Virus record (IMG/VR): IMGVR_UViG_3300046804_001650
Span: 1-24,298 of that record
DNA length: 24,298 bases
Reading direction: 5' to 3' (one strand)
Origin: a virus
The position numbers and the translations under genes are program-made. Positions 1 to 7,724 of this stretch are shown piece after piece; within the stretch, counting starts at the first letter, position 1, and each line of letters begins with the position of its first letter. Below the pieces are notes generated by a model. The model saw only the letters and a program-made list of their open reading frames with translations, ran no database searches and was not told the origin of the DNA.

Positions 1-762
1 GAATGCCGAGCCGGGGCCGTTTGCATCACCATCGAAGCTGGAGCCGGGGGTGATGACATACTGTTCCTGACCGACATAATCCTGCGCGAGCAGGGTCCAA
101 GTGCCGAAGCCGCAAACGCCAAAGGTCGGGACTTCCGCACCGTTCTTGACCGTGCCAGAGATATACTGGAGCACGTTCTGACGGGTCGGGTTGACCGAGC
201 CAGCGGCATAAACCTTCGAACGCCACCACGGGTTCGTCGAAGCCGAACGAGTGATGTTGCCGTAAGAGGCGGCAGTCGTGCCATCGTCAACCGCAGCGGG
301 GAGACCGATGAACGCCTGGGTGTTCGTGGTGTTGGTGTAGAGGGCCGTCGCCATCGCATCCATCATCACGTTGGTCGCATCGTTCATGCGAGCTTCAATG
401 AGAGGGATGATTGCGTGGTCCTGCTGGACAGCGCCTTCCATGCCGAGAAACGGCACAGGCGCAATCATCAGCTTCAGGTTGAATTCAGCGTTATAAGCGC
501 CCTGTTGGACGGCTGGCTGCGTGAAGGAGCCAGAATAGTCCGACCACTGAGCGTTCACAAACTGAGCACCCTGAACCGGAACCGTCACGGAGGACACACC
601 GCCCGTAGCCGTCTGGCTATTTGCGATGAGAGCCGCCATGAGCGGGGTTGAGTTGTAGATCTGCACGACCATCTTGGGGATGAACGCGCGGCGTGTTACG
701 TAGGTCAGTTCCGTAAATTGGGTACTGCCCGTTGCAGGAACGATACCGCCACCGATTGCCAT
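1..762 (-). CDS. Major capsid protein, C-terminal part outside the window
   Basis: The frame is open from an ATG at 762 to the left edge, giving 254 residues without a stop; the true C-terminus lies outside. The start is preceded by GAGGTAA eight bases upstream. The N-terminus runs MAIGGGIVPATGST, then a VTRRAFIPKM segment and a YNSTPLMAAL segment, which resemble capsid proteins of phages whose coat follows a scaffold gene. The remainder is rich in Ala, Gly, Asn and Thr and polar, as expected for a coat protein, and has no signal peptide or membrane segment. It follows the coiled-coil scaffold-like gene at 805-1347 and lies downstream of portal and terminase, the standard head-gene order. It would form the icosahedral shell, probably with an HK97-type fold; the fold is inferred. 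The capsid assignment rests on sequence resemblance plus position. Confidence 0.82.
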   Translation of the reverse strand, partial: MAIGGGIVPATGSTQFTELTYVTRRAFIPKMVVQIYNSTPLMAALIANSQTATGGVSSVTVPVQGAQFVNAQWSDYSGSFTQPAVQQGAYNAEFNLKLMIAPVPFLGMEGAVQQDHAIIPLIEARMNDATNVMMDAMATALYTNTTNTQAFIGLPAAVDDGTTAASYGNITRSASTNPWWRSKVYAAGSVNPTRQNVLQYISGTVKNGAEVPTFGVCGFGTWTLLAQDYVGQEQYVITPGSSFDGDANGPGSAF

Positions 763-804
763 AGCTTACCTCATAGTTTCTGTAACGTCCGTCCCCTACA
801 TCGC

Positions 805-1347
805 TCAAAGACCAATGGGCTTCGGGTTCTTCCGAAGTTCCATTAGTGCCTTAGCAGCCTCATCGCGCGCAGCGACTTGAGGATTCTTCCAGAAGCCTCT
901 CAACGTATCCCTTGCGGTCTCGTCAAGCACATTCCGAGAGAAGGTTTTTTCTGGAGTAGGCGTTGCCGCCTTACGCATCCAGTCATAATAGTCTGCGGCG
1001 CTTTCATGGGAAGTAATGCCCTTTTCGAGCATGATCTTCTCAATTTCCGCGATGTCTTCGTCCTTAATCCCGCGCTTTTTAAGCAGCGTATTGCGACGGC
1101 GCTCCAGTTCGTCCAGAGCTTCCTTTTCGCGCAGCTTACCTTCAAGCTGATCGACGCGAGACTGAGCTTCCTCAAGTCGCTTCGTCATTTCGTCCTTGAG
1201 GTCGATTTCACCAATCGGCATCTGCGGACGCGCTTTCTTGGTCAAGCGCAGGAAATGCTCGCGCGTATCTGGATTGTCGGCCAGTTCACGAGCAAGTGCC
1301 GCGAGTTCGTCGCGGGCTTCAGGAGTAAGATCTTCGAGCGAAGCCAT
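805..1347 (-). CDS. Putative capsid scaffolding protein
   Basis: This 180-residue protein is highly charged and predicted largely helical, with a heptad-like coiled-coil stretch at about residues 52-105 rich in Glu, Lys, Arg and Leu. It has no Cys, no signal peptide and no membrane segment. Scaffolding proteins typically have this composition and lie directly upstream of the major capsid gene, as here (43 bases apart). It would organise coat subunits during prohead assembly and then leave or be degraded. The start at 1347 is supported by AGGGGAC followed by AGCT and ATG, the GGGGAC leader seen at several genes in this window. No protease gene is adjacent, so scaffold removal by a phage protease cannot be assumed. 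Function is inferred from position and composition. Confidence 0.68.
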   Translation of the reverse strand: MASLEDLTPEARDELAALARELADNPDTREHFLRLTKKARPQMPIGEIDLKDEMTKRLEEAQSRVDQLEGKLREKEALDELERRRNTLLKKRGIKDEDIAEIEKIMLEKGITSHESAADYYDWMRKAATPTPEKTFSRNVLDETARDTLRGFWKNPQVAARDEAAKALMELRKNPKPIGL

Positions 1348-1367
1348 AGCTGTCCCCTATTCTATGG

Positions 1368-1553
1368 TTAGATGACTTTTTTGCCGTCACCGGGAGGAAC
1401 GATCTTGTAGATGTTCTTCGCAGCGGTCTTGGAGGCGTTCGACAAACCGCCCATGCGATCATAGCGCGGGGTGTTTGTGATCTGACCATTCTGCTGCTGA
1501 TCGGAAGTCGGATTGCGGGGCTTGGCCGCGCCACGGGGCTTAAAAACGTCCAC
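1368..1553 (-). CDS. Small hypothetical head-region protein with GTG start
   Basis: This is a 61-residue basic protein starting VDVFKPRGAAKPRN. The GTG at 1553 is chosen because AAGGAG lies six bases before it; the longer reading from 1589 would begin upstream of that ribosome site inside the preceding gene. The AAGGAG overlaps the TAA stop of the upstream gene (1564-1566), so the two are probably translationally coupled. The sequence is polar and Gln/Asn/Lys-rich, probably partly disordered, and ends VPPGDGKKVI. It sits between the Pro/Ala-rich protein and the scaffold-like gene. I do not recognise the family. Position suggests a minor head component or assembly factor. Confidence 0.6.
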   Translation of the reverse strand: MDVFKPRGAAKPRNPTSDQQQNGQITNTPRYDRMGGLSNASKTAAKNIYKIVPPGDGKKVI

Positions 1554-1563
1554 GGTAGTCTCC

Positions 1564-2061
1564 TTACATGGGTGCTGGAGTGGGGCCACCAGGCGGCATA
1601 CCGGGCGGCATTGCAGGGGGAGCGCCCGCCGGAGCCGGAGCCGGGGCAGGAGCCGGTGCGCCCATCAAGCCAAGGTTCGGGGGGCCACCGCCAATCGCCT
1701 TAGAAAGGGGAGTACCGCCGCCAGCCTGGGGCAAGTTCTGGAGAAGCTGCAAAATTTCGGCAGACTGAAGCTCGCCGGTTTTTTGCTTCTTGGGTCCAAG
1801 AACGGAGGAGAGCTTAGAGAGCGCTGACATGAGAGACGCACCTTCAGGGGTCTCAGATCCAATGGCAGGCAGAGATTGTTCGATGAGATCAAGTGCCATG
1901 CTGACATTGATCAATGCTGCTTCGCGATCACCGGCCTTGGGCTCTGGTGTAGACATCGGCGAAGGCATAGGGGGAGGCGTCATAGCTTCAGGGCCAACCG
2001 GGGACGGTGCACCCGCTCCCTGCGCGCCTTGCATCAAAGCTAGAATGTCCTGATCGGCCAT
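1564..2061 (-). CDS. Pro/Ala/Gly-rich virion-region protein
   Basis: This is a 165-residue protein starting MADQDILALMQGAQ. Its N-terminal and C-terminal thirds are low-complexity Pro, Ala, Gly and Met, including an alternating Pro-Ala tract near residue 140. The middle (about residues 45-115) looks helical and contains LMSALSKLSSVLG. Such proteins are common between portal and scaffold genes, but the family is not one I can name. The start is weakly supported: GGGG lies about nine bases upstream. It is the first gene after a 131-base gap with hairpins that separates it from the tiny basic ORFs. A head-completion, internal or decoration role is possible but unproven. Confidence 0.62.
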   Translation of the reverse strand: MADQDILALMQGAQGAGAPSPVGPEAMTPPPMPSPMSTPEPKAGDREAALINVSMALDLIEQSLPAIGSETPEGASLMSALSKLSSVLGPKKQKTGELQSAEILQLLQNLPQAGGGTPLSKAIGGGPPNLGLMGAPAPAPAPAPAGAPPAMPPGMPPGGPTPAPM

Positions 2062-2192
2062 GTAGAAAGCCCCAATTTACGTTTAGTAGCCGCTATTAGC
2101 GGAAGAAAGTCAAGGAGGGGTAGTTTTTAGTAACGTCCCGCCCCTCACAGGACGATGAAGCTGCCGAAGCACCGGTCTAACCGGTACTTTAG
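2062..2192 (-). promoter_or_regulatory. Structured gap between portal-side and scaffold-side genes
   Basis: No gene is seen here. Two inverted repeats are visible: ACCGGT-CTA-ACCGGT at 2171-2185, just after the third tiny basic ORF, and CCGCT-ATT-AGCGG at 2090-2102. A TTGACT hexamer on the minus strand near 2109-2114 could be a -35 element, but no good -10 follows at normal spacing. Neither hairpin has a clear U-run, so these are more likely RNA processing, attenuation or stability elements that reset expression before the scaffold and capsid genes. This reading is inference. Confidence 0.35.
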
Positions 2193-2225
2193 TTAGCGGC
2201 GAGCCTTACGACCCTTGCGACGCAT
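2193..2225 (-). CDS. Tiny basic peptide, 10 residues (MRRKGRKARR)
   Basis: The ORF encodes MRRKGRKARR and stop; eight of ten residues are neither Met nor Ala and seven are Arg or Lys. The ATG at 2225 has GGAGG five bases upstream, a near-ideal ribosome site. An ATG four codons further up is in frame but contains the ribosome site itself, so it is less likely. Its RKGRKA-basic-Arg core matches the neighbouring ORF at 2292-2327, so one probably arose by duplication. It is the last of three consecutive tiny basic ORFs between portal and scaffold. A DNA-binding or condensing role in the head, like gpJ of microviruses, is only analogy. Confidence 0.5.
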   Translation of the reverse strand: MRRKGRKARR

Positions 2226-2291
2226 GAGCGCCTCCATATTACGAGGGGTTGAGGGGTTATTTGCCAACGGAACCGGATTTACCGGAACCGA

Positions 2292-2327
2292 TTAGCGCTT
2301 TGCCTTGCGGCCCTTACGCTTAGCCAT
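2292..2327 (-). CDS. Tiny basic peptide, 11 residues (MAKRKGRKAKR)
   Basis: The ORF encodes MAKRKGRKAKR and stop, with eight Lys/Arg in eleven residues. GGAGG lies about seven bases before the ATG. It shares the RKGRKA core with the next tiny ORF downstream (2193-2225). The spacer between the two holds a direct repeat of CGGAACCG at 2268-2275 and 2283-2290, period 15, consistent with local duplication. Too short for family assignment. The strong ribosome site and the repeated pattern argue that it is translated. Confidence 0.5.
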   Translation of the reverse strand: MAKRKGRKAKR

Positions 2328-2360
2328 GTGTAGGCCTCCGTTTGAGTTGGCGTCCCCGAA

Positions 2361-2405
2361 TTACTTGCGGCGGCTACGGCGCGACCGCTTCACAGACTTG
2401 TACAT
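2361..2405 (-). CDS. Tiny basic peptide, 14 residues (MYKSVKRSRRSRRK)
   Basis: The ORF encodes MYKSVKRSRRSRRK and stop; eight of fourteen residues are Lys or Arg, with protamine-like Arg-Arg and Ser spacing. Its ATG overlaps the TGA of the 61-residue gene upstream (TGATG, sharing base 2405), and GGAGG lies five bases before the start, so it should be translated by coupling. It is the first of three tandem tiny basic ORFs. Confidence 0.52.
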   Translation of the reverse strand: MYKSVKRSRRSRRK

Positions 2406-2590
2406 CACGACCTCCGCATCTGCCGGTCATAACGCTGAATGTTACGACCTGTCGAATTATTGACAGAGGTATTACGATATTGCAAGTCCGCGCTATAATC
2501 TTTCGTGAGGACACGCCCAGCATCTTTCGATTGTTGCGGCGTCTGAGCGCGAGGCTGGTCCCCAACAGTGACTTGACGCATCTGTGCCAT
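2405..2590 (-). CDS. Small hypothetical protein after portal
   Basis: This is a 61-residue protein starting MAQMRQVTVGDQ and ending RYDRQMRRS. The ATG at 2590 lies one base beyond the portal TGA (2592-2594), with AAGAAGG upstream inside the portal gene; a second in-frame ATG three codons later is possible. It is rich in Gln, Asn, Ser and Arg, with a basic C-terminus and no Cys. No family is recognised. Tight packing with portal upstream and the tiny basic ORF downstream puts it in the head operon. Confidence 0.6.
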   Translation of the reverse strand: MAQMRQVTVGDQPRAQTPQQSKDAGRVLTKDYSADLQYRNTSVNNSTGRNIQRYDRQMRRS

Positions 2591-2591
2591 A

Positions 2592-4208
2592 TCACGACGC
2601 CTTCTTCGGCATGGGTTGAACATTTGCAGGCGGTGGCTGCATAGCCTGCTTTTCTTCCTGCTTTTTCAACTTTTCTTTGAGCATCTGCTTCATCGGGGGA
2701 TCAAGCATATCAATTAAGCTGGCCTTATCGATAGCCTGTGCTTTGTAGAGATTGAATGCCAAAGCGCGCAGATCTTCCATGAAAATCGGACTATTTGAGT
2801 GAGCATCGACCTTCACAACATAGTTTTTCGTGAATTGCTCTGCGATAAACTTCTGACCTTCAACATCAGTGTAATGCGTGGGGTCATAAGCCTGAATGAG
2901 CTTCAGATAGAGCGTCGATAGCTTTTCAAGCGAGCTTTCAACGATAAGAGCGCGTTTCTTGGCGCGCGAGGAGCCCAGACGCGCAAGTTGCGAAGCATGA
3001 CCAGCCGAACGAACGCCCTGTTCGCCACGACCCGACAGAACGCTAGAAATACCAGAGGCTTCAGCAAACATCTCATCGATTTCACGCAACTGCTCGTAAA
3101 CGCTTTGCGGAATGTCAGGGGCCAAACGCTCAACTTTGGCGTTAGGCATATCCGTACCGAATAGGCCACCGGCGCGGTTCAAAGCAAAGTTCTTTTCGTC
3201 CAAGATGCCGGTAAAGCCAATCAAGGCCGTCGGCGGGGCAACTTGCTTTGACAGAAGGTCCAAGATTTCCTGCATACGCTTGTTGCGCATATCTTGCAGA
3301 TACATCAAGCGCTGCACTTCAGATTGGCCCCAATAATAGTGCGGCATGGGGTTCGGGCAGACTTGAACGAAGGGGCTTTCGCCCTTCAAGAACATCTTTT
3401 CGTTTTCACGATCATAGATGATCACATCCGGATCTGCTTTCGTCACGACTTGATAATCGTGCGTCTCATCGTTCCAGACATAAAGTTCTGTCATCTCTAC
3501 GGTGTCTTCATCAACCGATGGTTTCATACGGTTGTAGCCGTAAAGGTTCATGTTGACGTTGCCGTAGATCTGCGGATCAACCGCCGACAGGATCACGCGA
3601 TCAAGGCCATCAGGCACATATTCTTCGTGATGTTGTGAGGCCATAATTCGCTTGATCAGCTCTTCGCGTTTTGGATGCGAATAGAGGCGCGCATAGAGAT
3701 CTGACTTGGTGATGTAGAAGGTGTGAACAAAGGCTTCCTGCCGGTCGGTGTAAGGGATGTCCTCACGCAAAACACCAAAGCTGGAAGGGTCCACAAAGTA
3801 GGGATGAATACCGCCATTGGCGTAAACGAGCTTCACAAAGCCGCTGTTGTAAACCATTGCCCAGGTCAAGGCCGTGGCAAAGACTTGGTCAGCGTTCGAA
3901 TTGTTCCACTCGTCATTGAGCACTTGCTCAAGTTTAGGAATGTAGCGGAATTGCTCGTCCCTGGCCGATGCACCCAGATTGATAGAGAACCTGGTGGTGT
4001 CAGCCGAATAGAGGAACGAGATCAGTTGGTCGATGTGAGGGTAGATCTTGTTGAAAAGAGCCGGAGATTCCTCCGGCCCATTCCCGAACAGATAGTAAGA
4101 GCGAAGGGCTGAATAATCAGCGCGGCGGTCTTCGCGGGAGACCAAGCACTTACGGATCAGATCCAGATAGAATTCTTCGCGATCTTGCGGGTTCTTCGGG
4201 ATAATCAT
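2592..4208 (-). CDS. Portal protein
   Basis: This 538-residue protein has the size and pattern of a phage portal. It forms the dodecameric ring at one capsid vertex through which the terminase pumps DNA and to which the tail attaches. Visible portal-like parts include an N-terminal helical region with KIYPHIDQLISFLYSAD, a central beta-rich clip/wing region with YVWNDETHDYQVV, and a late segment near residues 310-420 (MQEILDLLSKQVAPP, GISSVLSGRGEQGVRSAGHASQLA). The C-terminal 40 residues are a charged helix followed by a Pro/Gln/Lys tail. It starts by a four-base ATGA overlap with the zinc-ribbon protein and is separated from the terminase by only two small genes. The identification combines residue pattern, length and the terminase-portal-scaffold-capsid order. 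Confidence 0.9.
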   Translation of the reverse strand: MIIPKNPQDREEFYLDLIRKCLVSREDRRADYSALRSYYLFGNGPEESPALFNKIYPHIDQLISFLYSADTTRFSINLGASARDEQFRYIPKLEQVLNDEWNNSNADQVFATALTWAMVYNSGFVKLVYANGGIHPYFVDPSSFGVLREDIPYTDRQEAFVHTFYITKSDLYARLYSHPKREELIKRIMASQHHEEYVPDGLDRVILSAVDPQIYGNVNMNLYGYNRMKPSVDEDTVEMTELYVWNDETHDYQVVTKADPDVIIYDRENEKMFLKGESPFVQVCPNPMPHYYWGQSEVQRLMYLQDMRNKRMQEILDLLSKQVAPPTALIGFTGILDEKNFALNRAGGLFGTDMPNAKVERLAPDIPQSVYEQLREIDEMFAEASGISSVLSGRGEQGVRSAGHASQLARLGSSRAKKRALIVESSLEKLSTLYLKLIQAYDPTHYTDVEGQKFIAEQFTKNYVVKVDAHSNSPIFMEDLRALAFNLYKAQAIDKASLIDMLDPPMKQMLKEKLKKQEEKQAMQPPPANVQPMPKKAS

Positions 4209-4681
4209 TTGTCGATCTTCAGCGTTGGGTCATTCGCATGGACGACCGTGGGGAGAGTTTTGGGAAGATTAGCATCTTTTGGATTAAATCCAACAGCCTC
4301 GCCCATAGCTGATTTGACCATGCCGCCCTGCAACATGGCATTCATCGAATAGCGCTGGTCGCCGCCCCAAATGACGCCATTCATTTTTTGTTGCACTTCA
4401 AAATCGCGCTCTTGCGCCGACTTCTCCGCGTTGTTGCGGGTCAGATAGCCGTCTTGAGCCTCACCCTCGCGGGTTGATTTGATGTTTGTCATGCCAAAAT
4501 CTTTGGCTAACTGTTTGATATTGTTATCATTTTTCTTTGATCGGCCACCGACAACGCTATCGCGCATCGTGGGGGCTTTTAGGATCACAGAATAGACTTC
4601 ACGGTCGCAATGCTCGCATTTTGGCTCCCATGCGGTGAAGTAACCATGTTCCTCGCACTTATAGTCACGCAGAATTCCCAT
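4205..4681 (-). CDS. Zinc-ribbon protein between terminase and portal
   Basis: This is a 158-residue protein with an N-terminal FmdB-like zinc ribbon: C9-x2-H12-G followed by C22-x2-C25. The rest is polar and helical with MTNIKSTREG and MNAMLQGGMVKSAMG segments. Small FmdB-type proteins are common in this position in podovirus-like head operons, but their role is not established; nucleic acid or protein docking during packaging is a guess. The ATG at 4681 has GGAGG five bases upstream, inside the end of the HTH gene, giving a 17-base overlap. The 3' end overlaps portal by four bases. Confidence 0.72.
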   Translation of the reverse strand: MGILRDYKCEEHGYFTAWEPKCEHCDREVYSVILKAPTMRDSVVGGRSKKNDNNIKQLAKDFGMTNIKSTREGEAQDGYLTRNNAEKSAQERDFEVQQKMNGVIWGGDQRYSMNAMLQGGMVKSAMGEAVGFNPKDANLPKTLPTVVHANDPTLKIDK

Positions 4682-5081
4682 TTCGTCCTCCAGCGGTCAG
4701 TTCTTCCTCAAATGTGGGGTCTGAATAGTCAGATTTGTTCTTCAGGCCCACTTTCAAGCCTATTTTGCCGTCCTTGATGGTCAGAGTGTTGGCTTTGACC
4801 ACTCTGGGCTTCGGTTCCTGCCGGTAAAGCAGTCTCCGGCGCTGGTCGCGGCCATAGACCATCACGACATCGCCCCTCGCCATCCGTTCTAGGGCGCGAG
4901 AGACGCAGATTTGGGTGTGCTCCGTCATAGGGAGTGTTTTGTCGTGGAACACACGGTACAGGAGGCTTGGAGAAAGGCCACAAAACTCTGCGAACATTTG
5001 GATCGACAGAGTTCTGTCCTCGTCCTGCCAGAACCTTTCCATCCGGCGATAGATCTCGGCTTTGGTGAGGATCTTCATCAT
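4665..5081 (-). CDS. Helix-turn-helix protein, possible small terminase or regulator
   Basis: This is a 138-residue basic protein. Residues about 27-60 (FAEFCGLSPSLLYRVF and the following helix ending ICVSRALERM) look like a helix-turn-helix. The C-terminal half is short beta-like segments rich in Lys and Arg, ending in a polar tail. Two adjacent ATGs exist; the first (5081) shares a base with the terminase TAA in a TAATG junction. A DNA-binding protein beside the large terminase could be the small terminase subunit, which usually precedes it, or a late regulator. I see no decisive family signature, so the name stays structural. Confidence 0.7.
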   Translation of the reverse strand: MMKILTKAEIYRRMERFWQDEDRTLSIQMFAEFCGLSPSLLYRVFHDKTLPMTEHTQICVSRALERMARGDVVMVYGRDQRRRLLYRQEPKPRVVKANTLTIKDGKIGLKVGLKNKSDYSDPTFEEELTAGGRNGNSA

Positions 5082-6838
5082 TAGCCATATCCAATCCGCT
5101 TCAGATAGTCAGAGACATTGCGACCAACCGTTACTTCTTCCGGCGTCAAGGCTTCTTGAGCCTTAGAAACGTCACGGGTCAAGCGACGGATCAAAAGCTG
5201 GGGCTGGACTTGCTCGGCATAGGCGGCTGCGGCCAAGGCTGCGGCAATGACGCGATCATCTTTGCCACGACCAGGAGCTTGAATCGAGCCGCCGTCACGC
5301 ACGATGCCCTTCATCTCTTCAAGAAGCTCCATTGAATGCACGCGCATGATGTCGCGCTCGAAATAATCCTTGAAGTAGTTGAGCATACGTTCTTTGGATG
5401 CGTGTGTGGTCAGCCAACCAATCGAATTTGAAATGCCACCAAGCGTATCGTTCTTACGCCAGATGTAATTGGTCATGTGAGATAAGACGGCCATGAGTTC
5501 ACGGCCACCTTGCTCAATCGGCGTCACGCTTGCTTGTCGCTTGAGGTTTCTAAGTTCGTTGATGACGGCTTGGCCGGGGCCGTTAACTTCCAGATTAAGC
5601 GTAGAATTTTTATACGCTCCAGCCAAGTGAGCGATGACCCACGCAAATTGGTAAGTGTTAAGCTCACTAGTTGCGAATTCGGCGACCTGATCGATGCCAT
5701 CAGCGTAGCACCGGAAAACTTGAATACTGAAACGGTCGGCCCAATCGCTACTCCCGTAAGCTGGATCGGCTCCAATGACATAGTAGGCTGTGTCGATGGG
5801 CTCTTCCCAGATTTTGAGAGTGCAGACTTTGTCTGAGCTTTTGAGGACTTCGGTGTCTTGGAAGTTCGCGCCAAACGCATAGCGGTAAGCGTCGAATTTT
5901 TTATTTTTCGCGGAGCGCGCGGCATCAGAGCACCTTGCGTTAGAGAAGAAGTTCGTGCCTGTCATTACGAAGGCATAGTCTTCCGTTGGCGGGAATTCTT
6001 GATACATGAGTGCATCGTCTTTAATACCTTCATGCAGTTTCCAGCGCCACCAAGCGATCTGACGCGAATTGATTTCAACGCCATACATCTTCTTGATGTC
6101 GCGAACCCATTCTTTTTCTTCGCCGGTCAGTCGTCCATCCCAATAGGTCTTGTATTCAGGCGTTGATGGGTCAGCCGAGTAGAATTGGTTATGCCACCAG
6201 CCACAGAAAATAGCTCGCTGTGTGCGAGCGCGTTTAGCTGTGACATACATATCGTGAAACATATTGAACCCACGCGCCGTGCTCTCAAAGAGATAGAGAC
6301 GGTCAGGGTTCTTTTCAGCTAACGAGGCAAGCAGAGAAGCAAGCCCTTCTTCATCGCCCCAAGAGCTTGTTTCAGTGCCGTGTAGGTAGGTGATTGCCTT
6401 ACCGCGTCCAAGCGAGCCTTTAGCGCGCAATCCCGCCACCTGATAGAACAGTCGAGAGCGATTTCGGAGAGAGAGCGCATTACGATTATGTGTAACTTGC
6501 GGTATTTTGAATTGAGGAGGAAGTCCGTCCATGTACATAGCCAGTGTGGTGCGGAACATATCCCTATTTTCTTCTGTATCAGTAGTGAGAGTTCCTTGGA
6601 GACCTGGATGAGTAAAGTGCCAGTAAAGATCAAGAGCCAGAGAAATGGTAGTAATGCCCAACTGACGGCCTTTAAGAATAACGAAGAAATGGCAGTCATC
6701 TTCTAGCCCCTTGGCGATCTCATTCATCGTATAGGTCTGAGTGCCCAACAAAGTGTCGAGCCGCTTCAAACCTTGCTCTTTCGTTTCGATACGAAGCTGG
6801 CGACAGAAATGATAAAACTTCTCGACGTTGAATGTCAT
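5081..6838 (-). CDS. terL: Terminase large subunit (packaging ATPase and nuclease)
   Basis: This 585-residue protein contains both expected domains. The N-terminal ATPase has a Walker A-like LKGRQLGITT at 55-64 and an acidic SSWGDEEG stretch at about 158-165 in the Walker B region. The C-terminal RNase H-like nuclease has GADPAYG with D357, the second acid in LEVNGPG (E416) and GKDDRVIAAA with D526/D527. It would cut concatemeric DNA and drive it through the portal. It begins one base after the radical SAM stop (TAA, C, ATG) with only a weak GGCGG upstream, so translation probably depends on the upstream gene. The full set of catalytic residues indicates an active enzyme. Packaging type cannot be told by eye. 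Confidence 0.93.
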   Translation of the reverse strand: MTFNVEKFYHFCRQLRIETKEQGLKRLDTLLGTQTYTMNEIAKGLEDDCHFFVILKGRQLGITTISLALDLYWHFTHPGLQGTLTTDTEENRDMFRTTLAMYMDGLPPQFKIPQVTHNRNALSLRNRSRLFYQVAGLRAKGSLGRGKAITYLHGTETSSWGDEEGLASLLASLAEKNPDRLYLFESTARGFNMFHDMYVTAKRARTQRAIFCGWWHNQFYSADPSTPEYKTYWDGRLTGEEKEWVRDIKKMYGVEINSRQIAWWRWKLHEGIKDDALMYQEFPPTEDYAFVMTGTNFFSNARCSDAARSAKNKKFDAYRYAFGANFQDTEVLKSSDKVCTLKIWEEPIDTAYYVIGADPAYGSSDWADRFSIQVFRCYADGIDQVAEFATSELNTYQFAWVIAHLAGAYKNSTLNLEVNGPGQAVINELRNLKRQASVTPIEQGGRELMAVLSHMTNYIWRKNDTLGGISNSIGWLTTHASKERMLNYFKDYFERDIMRVHSMELLEEMKGIVRDGGSIQAPGRGKDDRVIAAALAAAAYAEQVQPQLLIRRLTRDVSKAQEALTPEEVTVGRNVSDYLKRIGYG

Positions 6839-6839
6839 G

Positions 6840-7724
6840 TTAGCCGCCGCTGTTATAGAGGGTCACGCGCTTATTGATTGTTTCTTCTTTTTCCAACAAT
6901 ACGGCTTTGCGATCATTCTTCAAAGCGATGTCTGCATTGCTGATTGTATAGGTATCAATCTCGTCGCTGTCGCGTGCTGCTTTCTGTTTTGCAGGCACAC
7001 CGCAACCAGGACAGAAGCGCTTGATCTGATCTTCGAAGTCACGCGCCACAGATTTCCACCAGCCATCTGTCACCGGCTGACCATGATCTTGTCCACGAGC
7101 CAAGTCAAAGCTCGCAGCAACTTCACAGAAGTAAACACGAAGTTCGCCCTTGTTCTGGACGATAGAGGCTGACCATTCTTTGTTGATGTCGCAGTTAGAA
7201 ATTCTTTCCCACATTTCTTTCTCAGGAAAGAGATCTTTGACTGCGGTTAAAAGCGGTGCGTGTTCAGAATGACCACCGTAAAACCATGACAGAGCGCCGT
7301 TGCTTGAGACAGTTTTGTGTAGGTCAAGAAGATTAGCTTCCGCACGAGCCTCACCGTGGCTGTTGAGGTTAAACGTGCCAAAGGTCTCTTCGATGATCGT
7401 GCGATGCTTGAAGTAGTTGTTGGTCCACAGACCGCGCTGCAACTTGTTGGGCACTTCCTCGACAAAGATCCTGCACAGTTCCTCAAAGTCTTTGTGCATA
7501 CATGGATTGCCGCCGATCATGGCGATAACGCCAAAATAGCCTTTGAGGCTTTGCAGGGCTTTGCGGAAATTGTCAGGCGTCATTTCCCAAAACGCATCCT
7601 GGTTCTCAAGGAGCCTGGTGCAGTTCGAGCAAGCAAGGTCGCATTTGTTGGTCACATCAATGCAGATGATGTGCATATTGCGCGGCCCGCGCATTTTCAG
7701 AATGGCGTTATCTGCGTAGGTCAT
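6840..7724 (-). CDS. Radical SAM enzyme with C-terminal auxiliary Cys region
   Basis: This 294-residue protein has the radical SAM signature CxxxCxxC at C28, C32 and C35, which binds the [4Fe-4S] cluster that cleaves S-adenosylmethionine. A MIGGNP segment at 69-74 stands where many family members have GGEP. The C-terminal third has further Cys in SNCD, YFCEVA and FCPGCG, spaced like a SPASM or twitch auxiliary cluster. These occur in enzymes acting on peptides or other large substrates. The ATG at 7724 is chosen because it overlaps the upstream TGA (ATGA) and has AAAGGA upstream; a start six codons earlier lies inside the previous gene. It is the last gene before terminase in a coupled run of regulator, sugar-nucleotide enzyme and glycosyltransferase. 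Substrate unknown; peptide maturation, sugar chemistry or base modification remain open. Confidence 0.85.
   Translation of the reverse strand: MTYADNAILKMRGPRNMHIICIDVTNKCDLACSNCTRLLENQDAFWEMTPDNFRKALQSLKGYFGVIAMIGGNPCMHKDFEELCRIFVEEVPNKLQRGLWTNNYFKHRTIIEETFGTFNLNSHGEARAEANLLDLHKTVSSNGALSWFYGGHSEHAPLLTAVKDLFPEKEMWERISNCDINKEWSASIVQNKGELRVYFCEVAASFDLARGQDHGQPVTDGWWKSVARDFEDQIKRFCPGCGVPAKQKAARDSDEIDTYTISNADIALKNDRKAVLLEKEETINKRVTLYNSGG

Noticed and set aside
26-229. Minus-strand ORF of 67 codons inside the capsid region
   Set aside because: It is a shadow of the capsid gene in another frame; the capsid frame is open across 1-762 with a good start.
877-1371. Plus-strand ORF of 164 codons opposite the scaffold-like gene
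   Set aside because: No ribosome site, unusual composition and it mirrors a well-supported minus-strand gene.
4729-5094. Alternative frame of 121 codons over the HTH gene, as possible frameshift
   Set aside because: The HTH frame is intact and coupled at both ends; the other frame shows no recognisable protein.
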